Below are positions 1 through 8,393 of a DNA stretch of 64,000 nt, in pieces. Below the pieces are notes generated by a model, which did no database searches, had not been told where the DNA came from, and worked only from the letters and a program-made list of their open reading frames with translations. How positions within the stretch are numbered: the stretch's first letter is position 1; the number at the start of each line of letters is the position of its first letter. The translations under genes were made by a program, and so were the position numbers. The stretch is from Thermopolyspora flexuosa (GTDB lineage Bacteria > Actinomycetota > Actinomycetes > Streptosporangiales > Streptosporangiaceae): positions 3,038,001 to 3,102,000 of the forward strand of contig NZ_VFPQ01000001.1 in NCBI RefSeq assembly GCF_006716785.1. The letters run 5' to 3'.

Positions 1-359
1 ACTACTTCGAGACCGTCCCCCGCTCCGTCGAGGAGGCCGCCGCCATCGACGGCTGCGGCCCGCTGGCCACGATCTGGCGGGTCACCCTGCCCCTGTCCCG
101 CCCCGCCCTCATGGCCACCGGCCTGTACGTCTTCATGATCGCCTGGAACGAGTTCCTCTTCGCCCTGCTCTTCCTCGTCGAGGACCGCGACCGCTGGACC
201 GTCAGCCTCGGCCTCTCCCAGCTCGCCGGCGCCATCGAGGTCCCCACCACCGTCCTCATGGCCGGCTCGGTCGTCCTCACCCTCCCCATCGTGATCGTCT
301 TCTTCGCCTGCGAGCGCCTCATGACCGGCGGCCTCACGATGGGCGCGGAGAAAGGCTGA
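1..359 (+). CDS. Sugar ABC transporter permease, MalG-like, C-terminal part
   Basis: The frame is open from base 3 and its start lies left of the window. The product would be the inner-membrane permease of a carbohydrate ABC importer. The visible 118 residues begin in the EAA loop that docks the ATPase (EEAAAIDGCGPLATIWRVTL, with the conserved A-x-x-DG-x-x-x-x-x-x-x-x-x-P spacing), followed by two hydrophobic segments (about residues 35-60 and 78-100) and a short tail ending TMGAEKG. This C-terminal layout is typical of the CUT1 MalG subfamily. The substrate cannot be inferred because the binding protein and first permease are off the window. No partner gene follows; the next gene is on the opposite strand. 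Confidence 0.9.
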   Translation, partial: YFETVPRSVEEAAAIDGCGPLATIWRVTLPLSRPALMATGLYVFMIAWNEFLFALLFLVEDRDRWTVSLGLSQLAGAIEVPTTVLMAGSVVLTLPIVIVFFACERLMTGGLTMGAEKG

Positions 360-489
360 CCCTCGAGAGCGGCGAGGGCGCGCCGGGAGAACACCGCATA
401 GGGACGCCGTTTCGACAGGATGCCCCGTATAGCCGCCTCTGATGCGGTATCGCCCGGCAACAGGTCACTCGCTGAGCGGCGGTCCGGCT

Positions 490-2676
490 TCACCACAGGT
501 CGTCCCAGCTCCACGGCTCAGCGGGGCTCCCGTCGGGTTCTCGCCCAAACCTGAACCGCTCCTTGTGATCGGCAAGCTTCATGAACGTGGCAAATCGCCC
601 TGTCGGAGGAAGCCGGTTCGCCAGCACCGCAACCTGCTCATCCGCCCCCACCCTCGCCAAACCGTCCAACAGCCGAGCCACACCGAACGGATTGCTCAGA
701 TCGGCCTCAGCAGCCGGATCACGCGCAATCATCGCCGCGACCTGCTCATCCGCCCCCACCTCCGCCAAGCCGCCCAGCAGCCGAGCCACACCAGACGGGT
801 CGGCGAGACTCACCTCGGCAGCAGCCTGCCCCGCCAACACCGCAACCTGCTCAACCGCCCCCACCCTCGCCAAGCCGCCCAGCAGCCAAGCCGCACCGAA
901 CGGGTCGCTCAGATCGGCCTCAGCAGCCGGATCACGCGCAACCATCGCCGCGACCTGCTCAACCGCCCCCACCCTCGCCAAGCCGTCCAACAGCCAAGCC
1001 ACACCAGACGGGTCGCTCAGGAGGGCATGAGTGACAGCCCAGTGGGCGGCGCGATGGTCAGTAGGGTGCACGCCGTGCATTAGGGAGACGAGGGCCGCTC
1101 CGCTGGAGGGATCGCCTTGAGCGGCGGCGTTCTTTAGCAACTGAGCCGCGTCGCGATACAGGCCTCGATCTAGGGCGGCGTGGCCAAGGGCCGCTTGATC
1201 GGCGAGGAGGGCGTGAGTGGACGCTGCGGCCCAGAAATCGACTGGGGGAATCTCTTCGGCGCGGGTACGGCGCCCATGTTGCTCTAGGTAGTCGGCCAGC
1301 CGGTACAGCGGACCCTGCCCGCTTGCCGAGGGCGGGGTGGGGCCGGTGCCGGCGCGACGGTTGCGCTGGTTGTGAGGTGCACCCGCTTTGACAGGGATCA
1401 GGATGCCTGGGATGCCGTTACAGGGCTTTGTGACATAGTCCAAGGCGCGCTCCAACCAGCCTGTACCGGTCAGCTCCCTTTCGGTGTCGGTGAGGTAGCC
1501 GGGAGCCGCAGCGGCCAAGAGCGCCAACGGTAGGTGCGGGCCCGCTCCCAGGCGGCGGGCGTCCATGGCGGCGTGGATCAATGCCTTGGTTGCGGGCGGG
1601 GCGTGGGTGTAGCGATCCATCAGCACCGGTACGCCGGTCAGGTACTGAGTGATCTGGCCATCAGTGGCGTTTTGAGCAGCCTCGTGCAGGCGTGGATCCT
1701 GATCGATTCGCTCGGCCAGCGCCTCCAGGTCAGAACCGGTGAACGCGTCTGGGACGCGGATGCCGTGACCGACCAGCAATTCCCGAGCCTGGGCGTGGTT
1801 ATCCGGGCCGGTGTGGGCGGTCAGAGCGTCCCAGTGGTCTGGCCATAGCGTGGCCAGTACGAGGACCGGCCCGCGCTGGGGGTCGCGCAGCAGTTCGCGG
1901 AGCCCGGCGGCCACTCGTTCGCCGAGAGTGGCGCCTGCGAGGTAGAACTGAGCATCGTTGAGCCACACCACTGTGTAGGGCCTGACTCGTTTCAGGTCGG
2001 CCAAGGCGGCGTCGGGGCGGGTGGGGTCGATGGGGTGCCACAGACGCCATGGCTCGTCGCGGTCGCGCAGGAGATTCAGGGCCTCCCAGCAGGCGCGGGT
2101 CTTGCCCGTGGCGGAGCCGCCGACCAGGACGGCGATGGAGCTGGTGCCCGGGGCGGCTCGCTCAACGACCTTGCGCAGACGGCGGTCGTGCTGGCGCGGT
2201 ACGTACAGCGGCAGTGGCGGGAGGTTCATCTCCTCGCCGATGTCGATGGCGCGGTGGACTTCCAGCTGGAAGGGGTCGGTCACCTCCGCCAGCGGGCGGC
2301 CGGGCCTCATGTCTTCCAGGACCGTACGGGCCTGACCTGCCTGCGTGTGGGTACGGGTCGCGTTCGCGCGGCGGCGAGCCTCGACCTCGTAGGCGTCACG
2401 CCACCGCTGCTCGTCGAACAACGAGGCCATCGCCGGGTCGCCGGACAGCCCTGCACGTTCGGCCTGCACCCGTACCGCACGCACCAGTCGCAGCAGTGGA
2501 TCTAACTGCTGGGGGAAACGAACTCCACACAGCCAATCCCCGACCGTGGCCGGGCGGACACCGGCAGCCTTGGCCAGGGTGCGGTCGGACGGTTGACGTT
2601 GGAGTCGGTCATTGCGGAACGCGGCCAGCTCGGCGATCAGTGCCGCGAAGTCCCCGTCCAATTCACCGCTCGCCAT
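490..2676 (-). CDS. HTH / P-loop STAND-like protein with four C-terminal repeats (copy 1)
   Basis: Predicted 728-residue cytosolic protein. Residues 1-80 look like an XRE-type helix-turn-helix (SDRTLAKAAGVRPATVGDWL). A P-loop follows near residue 185 (GGSATGKTRACWEAL), with a Walker-B-like strand near 237 (TVVWLNDAQFYL), as in STAND-type NTPases. The C-terminus has four ~35-residue repeats of the form LLxGLARVGAxEQVAxMxARDPAAExDL and a conserved tail (FRFGREPDGSPAEPWSWDD). I chose ATG 2676 because it matches the paralogue's start and follows a purine-rich stretch (GAGAGGAACGGGG); an upstream ATG at 2751 adds only Arg/Pro-rich sequence. It is a tandem paralogue of the gene upstream (2841-5783), duplicated together with about 110 bp of upstream sequence. 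A sensor role is inferred from architecture only; a defence or signalling role is unproven. Confidence 0.75.
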   Translation of the reverse strand: MASGELDGDFAALIAELAAFRNDRLQRQPSDRTLAKAAGVRPATVGDWLCGVRFPQQLDPLLRLVRAVRVQAERAGLSGDPAMASLFDEQRWRDAYEVEARRRANATRTHTQAGQARTVLEDMRPGRPLAEVTDPFQLEVHRAIDIGEEMNLPPLPLYVPRQHDRRLRKVVERAAPGTSSIAVLVGGSATGKTRACWEALNLLRDRDEPWRLWHPIDPTRPDAALADLKRVRPYTVVWLNDAQFYLAGATLGERVAAGLRELLRDPQRGPVLVLATLWPDHWDALTAHTGPDNHAQARELLVGHGIRVPDAFTGSDLEALAERIDQDPRLHEAAQNATDGQITQYLTGVPVLMDRYTHAPPATKALIHAAMDARRLGAGPHLPLALLAAAAPGYLTDTERELTGTGWLERALDYVTKPCNGIPGILIPVKAGAPHNQRNRRAGTGPTPPSASGQGPLYRLADYLEQHGRRTRAEEIPPVDFWAAASTHALLADQAALGHAALDRGLYRDAAQLLKNAAAQGDPSSGAALVSLMHGVHPTDHRAAHWAVTHALLSDPSGVAWLLDGLARVGAVEQVAAMVARDPAAEADLSDPFGAAWLLGGLARVGAVEQVAVLAGQAAAEVSLADPSGVARLLGGLAEVGADEQVAAMIARDPAAEADLSNPFGVARLLDGLARVGADEQVAVLANRLPPTGRFATFMKLADHKERFRFGREPDGSPAEPWSWDDLW
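590..1035 (-). repeat. In-gene tandem repeats, about 105 bp period, four copies
   Basis: Within the 3' end of the 490-2676 gene, units of about 105 bp recur, sharing blocks such as GCCGCGACCTGCTC and GCCAAGCCG (plus strand). Copies 1 and 3 are closest to each other, and copies 2 and 4 differ by an alternating variant. The repeats encode the helical-looking LLxGL..GAxEQV motif. Near-identity at DNA level suggests recent duplication or conversion. Confidence 0.8.
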
Positions 2677-2840
2677 CACACCCCGTTCCTCTCGCCCGCT
2701 CACACCACGCGGAGGCGTCCACCATCCGGCTGGACACCGGGGGCGGCACACCGTCCCCGGTTGCTCACCCTGGATCCGTGATCAGGCCTTCTCGCCGGGA
2801 TGTGCCTCGACACGGTGGCCACTGCGATCGAGTGGCTTGA

Positions 2841-5783
2841 TCACTGCAGGTCGTCCCAGCTCCACGGTTCGGCCGGGCTCCCATCGGGTTCCCGCCCGAA
2901 CCGGAACCGCTCCCTGTGGTCGTCGATGTCCAGGAACTCATCGAACCGGCCCGCGGCGGGTAGCCGCCGGACCAGTAAGGCGGCCTGTTCGTCCGCTCCC
3001 AACGCCTGCAGGGTGCGAAACAGGACGATCCCACCAAGCGGGCTGTCGAAACAGACCTTCGCGGCGGGATCACGGTCCAGCAAGACCGCCACCTGTTCGT
3101 CCGCCCCCAACGTCCGCAACCTGTTGAGAAGGCGTGCCACGCCGAGGGCGTCGTCGAGATCAACGTGAGCAGCGGGGTTACGGGCCAGCAACGCCGCAAC
3201 CGCCTCATGTGCGCCCGACTCCCGCAACGCGTCCAAGAGCCAGTCCACACCGGAGGCATCGTGGAGAGCGAATTCACCGACGATCCGTTCGGTCAGCACC
3301 GCGGCCTGCTCTACCGCCCCCACCGCCCGCAAGCCGTCCAGCAACCTGACCAGGCCAAAGGCGTCACGCAGCTCAACCCGAGCCGCCGGGTCACGGGCCA
3401 GCAACGCCGCCACCTGCCGATCCGTCCCGAACTCCTTGAGTACGGCCAGCATCACCGCGGTACCGGCGGCATCCCGAAGATCAAACTCCGCCGCGATGCG
3501 CCCGGTCAGCACGGCCACCTGCTGATGCGCCCCTATCGCCCGTAGCTTTTCCAGCAGGGTGGCCACATGATGGGCCTCGCCGATATCGACCCGAGCCGCC
3601 GGGTTGCGGGCCAGCAACGCCGAAAGCCGCTCAGCCGCCCCTGTCGCCCGAAAGCGCTCCAGCAGCCACGCCACGCCGGAGGTATCACGTAGATCGAACT
3701 CAGCGATGATCCGCCCGGCCAGCACCGCGGCCTGCTCTTCCGCTCCCACCTTCCGCAGGCTCTCCAGCAGCCAGGTCAGGGCGAACCCGCTACGGATGTC
3801 CACGCGGGCGGCCGGATCGCGCGCCAGCAAGGTCGTGACCCGCTCATGCGCCCCTAACTCGCGCAGGTGGTCCAGCTGCCAGGCCACTTCGATGGCGTCA
3901 CGCACGACGGGCTCGGATCGATCCAGTACCCGTCCTAACAGGGCGGCCTCCTGCTCAACCGCCCCGGCCGCCCGCAGACTGCGGAGCAGCGCGAGCACGC
4001 CACCCGAACCGCTGATGTCGACCTGAGCGGCGGGATCGCGGGCCAGCAGCGCCGCAAGCTGCTCATCCGCCCTTGCCTCCCGCAAGCCGTCCAGCAGCAG
4101 GCTCACGCCGTCCATGTCGGTGAGAGGAACCTGGGTGGCGACCCAGCCGGCAGGGCGACGATCGGTCGGGTGAACGGCGTGCATGAGGGAGACGAGGGCG
4201 GCACCCGCGGAGGTATCGCCCTGGGTTGCGGCGTTCTTCAGTAGTTGCGCGGCATCGCGGTAGAGCCCTCGGCTGCGAGCGGCCCGGCCGAGGGCGGCCT
4301 GGTCGGCACGAGGGGCGTGCGCGGCGGCCGCGGTCCAGAAATCGATCGGCGGGATCTCGTCCGCGCGGGTGCGGCGTCCGTGCTGCTCGAGGTAGTCGGC
4401 GAGCCGGTATCGCGGCCCATGCCCGTCGGCGGGACCGGTACGGGCAGAGGCGAGGCCCGCGCGACGAGTGCGCCGGTTGCGAGGGGTTCCGGTCTTGATC
4501 GGGACCAGGATGCCGGGGATGCCGTTGCAGGGCGTTGTGACGTACTCGAGGGCACGTTCCAGCCAGTCTTCGCCGGTCTGCTCCCACTCGGTGTCGGTGA
4601 GGTAGCCCGGGGCGGCGTCGGCGAGCAGGGCGAGCGGCAGGTGCGGGCCCGCGCCCAGGCGCCGGGCGTCCATGGCGGCGTGGATCAGCGCCTTGGTTAT
4701 CGGTGGTGCGTGGGTGTAGCGGTGCATCAGGACCGGCACACCGGCCAGGTACTGGGTGATCTGGCCATCGGCTGCGTACCGGGCGGCCTCACGCAGGCGA
4801 GGGTCCTCGGCGGAGTGCTCGGCCAGGGCCTTGAGGTCGGTCTCGGAGAACGCGTCCGGGACGCGGATGTCGTGCCCGTCCAGCAGCTCTCGGGCCTGGG
4901 CATGCCGGTCCGGATCGGTGCGCGTGGTCAGCGTGGCCCAGTGGTTCGGCCACAGCGTGGCCAGGACCAGCACCGGCCCGCGGTCGGGATCGCGCAGCAG
5001 TTCGCGGAGGCCGGCGGCGACGCGCTCGCCGAGCGCATCGTCGGCGAGGTAGAACTGGGCCTCGTTCAGCCACACCACGGTGTACGGGCCGACCTTGCCG
5101 ATGTCGGCCAGGACGGCGTCGGGCCGGGTGGGGTCGATGGGATGCCAGAGGCGCCACGGCTCGTCGCGGTCGCGCAGCAGGTGCAACGCCTCCCAGCAGG
5201 CCCGGGTCTTTCCGGTGGAGGAACCGCCGACCAGTACGGCGAGGGCGCTGGTGCCGGCGGCGGCTCGTTGCACGACCTGGGCCAGCCGACGGTCGTGCTC
5301 GCGCGGTACGTACCTCGGCAGTTGCGGCAGGCCGGTCGCATCGCCGACCTCGATGGCGCGGTGGACCTCCAGCTGGAAGGGGTCGGTCACCTGGGCCAGC
5401 GGCCGACCCGGCCGTAACCCCTCCAGCACGGTGTGGGCCTGCTCGGCCAGAACGTGGGTGCGGGTCGCGTTCGCGCGGCGGCGGGCCTCTGCCTGGTAGG
5501 CGTCGCGCCACCGCTGCTCGTCGAACAACGAGGCCGCGGCCGGATCGCGGGAGAGCCCTGCGCGTTCGGCCTGCGCCCGCACCGCGCGCACCACCCGCAG
5601 CAGTGGCTCGATCTGCTGAGGGAAACGGGCTCCGCGCAGCCAGTCCCCGACCGTGGTCGGACGGACGTCGGCGGCCTTGGCCAGGGTACGGTCCGAAGGT
5701 CGGCGCTGGAGGCGGTCATTGCGGAACGCGGCCAAGTCGGCGATCAGTGCCGCGTAGTCCCCGTCCACTCCACCGGTCGCCAT
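2841..5783 (-). CDS. HTH / P-loop STAND-like protein with about eleven C-terminal repeats (copy 2)
   Basis: Predicted 980-residue paralogue of the 490-2676 product. It has the same N-terminal HTH (SDRTLAKAADVRPTTVGDWL), P-loop (GGSSTGKTRACWEAL), Walker-B-like strand (TVVWLNEAQFYL) and the same last 20 residues (FGREPDGSPAEPWSWDD). It differs mainly in the repeat array: about eleven ~35-residue units instead of four, alternating between an LLARDPAARVD type and an AVLxxRIxxEFDL type. ATG 5783 is used because the alignment to copy 1 starts there; the alternative ATG at 5870 adds an unconserved extension. The two genes point the same way with a 164-bp gap that carries a copy of the upstream region, so each probably has its own promoter. 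Function unknown. Confidence 0.75.
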   Translation of the reverse strand: MATGGVDGDYAALIADLAAFRNDRLQRRPSDRTLAKAADVRPTTVGDWLRGARFPQQIEPLLRVVRAVRAQAERAGLSRDPAAASLFDEQRWRDAYQAEARRRANATRTHVLAEQAHTVLEGLRPGRPLAQVTDPFQLEVHRAIEVGDATGLPQLPRYVPREHDRRLAQVVQRAAAGTSALAVLVGGSSTGKTRACWEALHLLRDRDEPWRLWHPIDPTRPDAVLADIGKVGPYTVVWLNEAQFYLADDALGERVAAGLRELLRDPDRGPVLVLATLWPNHWATLTTRTDPDRHAQARELLDGHDIRVPDAFSETDLKALAEHSAEDPRLREAARYAADGQITQYLAGVPVLMHRYTHAPPITKALIHAAMDARRLGAGPHLPLALLADAAPGYLTDTEWEQTGEDWLERALEYVTTPCNGIPGILVPIKTGTPRNRRTRRAGLASARTGPADGHGPRYRLADYLEQHGRRTRADEIPPIDFWTAAAAHAPRADQAALGRAARSRGLYRDAAQLLKNAATQGDTSAGAALVSLMHAVHPTDRRPAGWVATQVPLTDMDGVSLLLDGLREARADEQLAALLARDPAAQVDISGSGGVLALLRSLRAAGAVEQEAALLGRVLDRSEPVVRDAIEVAWQLDHLRELGAHERVTTLLARDPAARVDIRSGFALTWLLESLRKVGAEEQAAVLAGRIIAEFDLRDTSGVAWLLERFRATGAAERLSALLARNPAARVDIGEAHHVATLLEKLRAIGAHQQVAVLTGRIAAEFDLRDAAGTAVMLAVLKEFGTDRQVAALLARDPAARVELRDAFGLVRLLDGLRAVGAVEQAAVLTERIVGEFALHDASGVDWLLDALRESGAHEAVAALLARNPAAHVDLDDALGVARLLNRLRTLGADEQVAVLLDRDPAAKVCFDSPLGGIVLFRTLQALGADEQAALLVRRLPAAGRFDEFLDIDDHRERFRFGREPDGSPAEPWSWDDLQ
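2960..4110 (-). repeat. In-gene repeat array, about eleven ~105 bp units
   Basis: The 3' part of the 2841-5783 gene is built of about eleven units that each encode one ~35-residue helical repeat. Types alternate, so the effective period is about 210 bp for much of the array. Repeat number differs from the neighbour paralogue (about 11 against 4), while the flanking non-repeat sequence is conserved. Confidence 0.75.
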
Positions 5784-6028
5784 CACTCGGCTCACTTCGC
5801 CCGCTCGTGCCAACGCGGAGGTGTCCAGCCCCTGCCTGGACATCAGGGGCCGCAGGCCGCCCCCGGGCACTCACCCTAAATGCACAACCAGCCAGTTTGA
5901 TCACGTGTGTCCAAACTGCGATGCGACTCCTGCTGGACGGCCGGTTGGACAAGCAGTCTCGGCTTCGTCCATGCGGTGCGGCCCTCCACGAGGGCCGGCC
6001 ATCGGCTCGTTGACCACGGGAGGCGCGT

Positions 6029-6211
6029 GTGAGTCTCGCGGAGATCTTGGGGCTGCTGCTGGCGATGTCGGTTGCGCTCAACGTCGCGAGCGGGGCGTAC
6101 CTGATCGCGCGGGCGGCCGGGGTCGGCAGCGCCCAGGCGGTTCTCACCGGTGCGGGCGCTGCGGCGACCTTTCTCGGGCTCTTTCTCGCGGGTGTCGCGG
6201 CCTACGGGTGA
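6029..6211 (+). CDS. Small two-helix membrane protein
   Basis: Sixty residues starting at GTG 6029, preceded by GGGAGG at 6018-6023. The protein is nearly all hydrophobic with two predicted membrane segments (about 4-28 and 36-58) separated by a short polar loop (ARAAGVGSAQ). Similar tiny two-helix proteins of unknown function are common in actinomycetes. Transcription probably ends at the hairpin at 6231-6266. I cannot assign a role. Confidence 0.6.
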   Translation: MSLAEILGLLLAMSVALNVASGAYLIARAAGVGSAQAVLTGAGAAATFLGLFLAGVAAYG

Positions 6212-6230
6212 TCTCGGCACAGGGTGGCCG

Positions 6231-6266
6231 GAGCCCGCCGCCCCGAGGCGGAGGGGCGGCGGGCTC
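6231..6266. terminator. Bidirectional hairpin terminator
   Basis: A perfect 14-bp stem, GAGCCCGCCGCCCC paired with GGGGCGGCGGGCTC, around an 8-base loop. It lies between the converging genes 6029-6211 (+) and 6265-6684 (-). There is no T-tract, which is usual in high-GC actinomycetes. Confidence 0.75.
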
Positions 6267-6684
6267 AGTCGGCGGGTCTTGGGGCCGGGATGGGGTAGCC
6301 GTTCGGGTCGGTGAGGGGTGGGTCGAAGGACTTGGGTTCGTCGGGCCAGGCGTTGAGGACGGCTCGGACGAAGGAGATCACGGCGTGGTCGTCGCCCTGG
6401 TAGGACCAGCGGGCCTTGCGTCCGGCGGGGGTGACGCGGAAGGGATGTCCGTCGGAGTTGACGGTGATCTCCAGGCGGGTGGAGGGGGTGGGGCCGGGGC
6501 GGCGGACGGACAGGACGGGTTCGCGCCAGCGGATGGGGTTGTACTCGTTCTGGAACAGGCGCAGGCGGACGTGGCGGTACACGCGGGTGCGGAGTCCGTG
6601 ACCGGCGAGGAGGTCGCCGAGGCGTTCCAGGCGCTTGAGCCGGTCCTGCTCCTTGCGCTCGGATTGGGGGACATAGAAGGGCAT
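6265..6684 (-). CDS. Hypothetical protein, about 139 residues
   Basis: I do not recognise the family. The start at ATG 6684 has an AGAGG six bases upstream, better placed than the TTG two codons earlier. The N-terminus is basic and charged (PQSERKEQDRLKRLERLGDL), the middle has alternating beta-like strands, and the C-terminus is Pro-rich. There is no signal peptide or membrane segment. It is convergent with the small membrane gene and divergent from the XRE regulator at 6904, sharing a 220-bp upstream region with it. Confidence 0.6.
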   Translation of the reverse strand: MPFYVPQSERKEQDRLKRLERLGDLLAGHGLRTRVYRHVRLRLFQNEYNPIRWREPVLSVRRPGPTPSTRLEITVNSDGHPFRVTPAGRKARWSYQGDDHAVISFVRAVLNAWPDEPKSFDPPLTDPNGYPIPAPRPAD

Positions 6685-6748
6685 ATGCAACCTCTGATGA
6701 CGGCATTTCTTGGCTTTGCCGCCACAGCATGCCGCCTGGCCGCTACTC

Positions 6749-6760
6749 TTCGTAAGCGAA
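6749..6760. promoter_or_regulatory. Candidate operator, TTCG-N4-CGAA
   Basis: The interrupted palindrome TTCGTAAGCGAA lies in the divergent region between 6684 (-) and 6904 (+). Its position suits an operator for the adjacent XRE regulator, but this is inference from symmetry and position only. Confidence 0.3.
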
Positions 6761-6903
6761 TGGATACCGCTTTTGCCGGTGCGGAGAACGCCGCCGTACG
6801 GCCCGCTGGCGCGGGAATGCAGGGCAGGGTGTGACGGCGGCGAGGGAACGCACGGGAAGCGGCGGGAAATCCGAATACGGTCGTCGAGTCAGGGAGTCCC
6901 CCC

Positions 6904-7734
6904 ATGCCCTCGCCTCGCGAAATCGACCCTGCCGCGAGCCCGCTCGCCTTCTTCGGTTCAGAGCTGCGGCACTACCGCACGAAGGCGGGTCTCACGATCG
7001 AACAGCTCGCAGAGAAGATCAACTACTCCACGTCCCAGATCAGCGCGGTCGAGACCGGCCGGCGTCCCCCAACGCGTGAGTTCGCCAAGCTCGCCGACGA
7101 TGCCCTCGGTACGGACGACGCACTGACGCGGCTGTGGCCGCTCACCCGTAAGTCACCGTTTCCCGTCTGGTTTCACCGCTGGGTGGACATCGAAGAGACC
7201 GCACACACGCTCAAAACCTGGCAGCCGCTTCTCGTCCCAGGACTGCTCCAGACGGAGAGCTATGCGCGGGCGATCATCTCCCAGCGCCCCGACCTCACAC
7301 CTGAGCAGGTCGATACCATTGTCGCCGCCCGTATGCAGCGGCAAGAAATTCTCACAAGAGAGAAGCCGCCGCTCTTCATCGTGCTGCTGGACGAAGGCAT
7401 CCTTTTCCGCCAGGTCGGCACTAAGCGAATAATGCGCGAACAGCTACTCGCGCTGCTTGAGGCCGCGCAACGTCCGAGGATCACGCTCCACGTCGTTCCT
7501 ATTGCGTCGCAGGCTCTACTCGGGCTCGGGGGCGCCTTCGTGATTGCCAGCCTCTCCGGGGAATCGGATTACGTCTACGTGGATGGCATCAGCGAAGGCT
7601 ACGTTACCGATCGGGATCGCGACGTAGAAGTGGTCGCCAACATGTACGAGGCAATTCGCTCTCTCGCCCTCCCTATGCCCGCAAGCCTAGACTTGATAGC
7701 CAAGGTGGTGGAGGACAAATGGACAGAGACCTGA
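6904..7734 (+). CDS. XRE-family HTH regulator with DUF5753 domain
   Basis: 276 residues. An N-terminal helix-turn-helix (about 18-75, LTIEQLAEKINYSTSQISAV) is followed by a DUF5753 domain containing the family's WF...W, PGLLQTExYARA and IxLxVxP-like motifs. This is the actinobacterial XRE regulator almost always encoded just before a DUF397 gene, as here: the DUF397 start overlaps its last 16 bases. Pairs of this kind include developmental regulators (WhiJ/BldB-type) and have been proposed as toxin-antitoxin-like modules. ATG 6904 follows a GGGAG at 6893-6897. It sits directly before the methyltransferase array, so control of that array is possible but not shown. Confidence 0.9.
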   Translation: MPSPREIDPAASPLAFFGSELRHYRTKAGLTIEQLAEKINYSTSQISAVETGRRPPTREFAKLADDALGTDDALTRLWPLTRKSPFPVWFHRWVDIEETAHTLKTWQPLLVPGLLQTESYARAIISQRPDLTPEQVDTIVAARMQRQEILTREKPPLFIVLLDEGILFRQVGTKRIMREQLLALLEAAQRPRITLHVVPIASQALLGLGGAFVIASLSGESDYVYVDGISEGYVTDRDRDVEVVANMYEAIRSLALPMPASLDLIAKVVEDKWTET

Positions 7735-8090
7735 GCCGCATCAAGTGGCGCAAGGCCCGGCGTAGCAGCGACAACGGCGGTGACTGCGTTGAGGTCGGTG
7801 TCTGGCGCAAGTCCAGCTACAGCAGCGCCAACGGTGGCGACTGTATCGAGGTCGCGGTCATCGACAGGACGAATCCCAACTTCAAGGGGACGGAAGACCT
7901 GTTCGCCGAGGCCGCGCACAAGGCCGAGTACGACCGCCTCTACGTGATCCGTGACTCCAAGAACCCCGACGGCCCGAAGCTCTACTTCACCCCGGCCGAG
8001 TGGGAGGCGTTCCGCCTCGGCGTGATCGACGGCGAGTTCGACGACCTCGCCGAGGAGGCCGAAGCCGCGGCGCGGAAGCGCGCCGAGTAG
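7719..8090 (+). CDS. DUF397 protein with duplicated N-terminal motif
   Basis: 123 residues, longer than the usual 60-80 of DUF397. Two copies of the family opening motif occur in tandem: WRKARRSSDNGGDCVEVGV then WRKSSYSSANGGDCIEVAV. The conserved core follows (VIRDSKNPDGPKLYFTPAEW, then FRLGVIDGEFDDL). It overlaps the XRE gene by 16 bases, which implies translational coupling and a joint function. A second DUF397 gene at 11537-11851 has only one motif copy. Confidence 0.9.
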   Translation: MDRDLSRIKWRKARRSSDNGGDCVEVGVWRKSSYSSANGGDCIEVAVIDRTNPNFKGTEDLFAEAAHKAEYDRLYVIRDSKNPDGPKLYFTPAEWEAFRLGVIDGEFDDLAEEAEAAARKRAE

Positions 8091-8393
8091 CTCGGCGGCC
8101 CGCGACGTTCCCGGGGCGGGCGGCGCGCACCCGCCTACCGCCCCACGTGTCCGACCTCCATCCTGAGCCGCGGGAGCGGCCTGGCACGGCGTGCCGCCCA
8201 CGCCACCGGCGTTGCCACCTGGACACGTCGGTCTTTCGCGCGCTGCGGAAACACGACGCTTTCGTAACGCATTGTCGTACTGCGCCTGTCTGGTGGTAGA
8301 AAGAAGATCACCATTAAGGACAGCCGCTTTGACCGAAATGCGGCCAGGGCGGAATGGCCACCTTAGCCGGAAGCCCCAGGTGGGGAGGTCGTC
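8091..8393. other. Intergenic region upstream of methyltransferase 1
   Basis: No convincing gene. The first part resembles the sequence after the second DUF397 gene (compare 8100-8170 with 11855-11930). The segment near 8291-8320 (TGGTGGTAGAAAGAAGATCA) resembles 12004-12026 upstream of methyltransferase 4. It is likely to hold the methyltransferase promoter. Confidence 0.6.

Noticed and set aside
581-1083. Repetitive plus-strand frames that look like a repeat protein or CRISPR-like array
   Set aside because: The periodicity comes from the coding repeats of the minus-strand STAND-like gene. The units are ~105 bp, contiguous and lack spacers, so it is not a CRISPR array.
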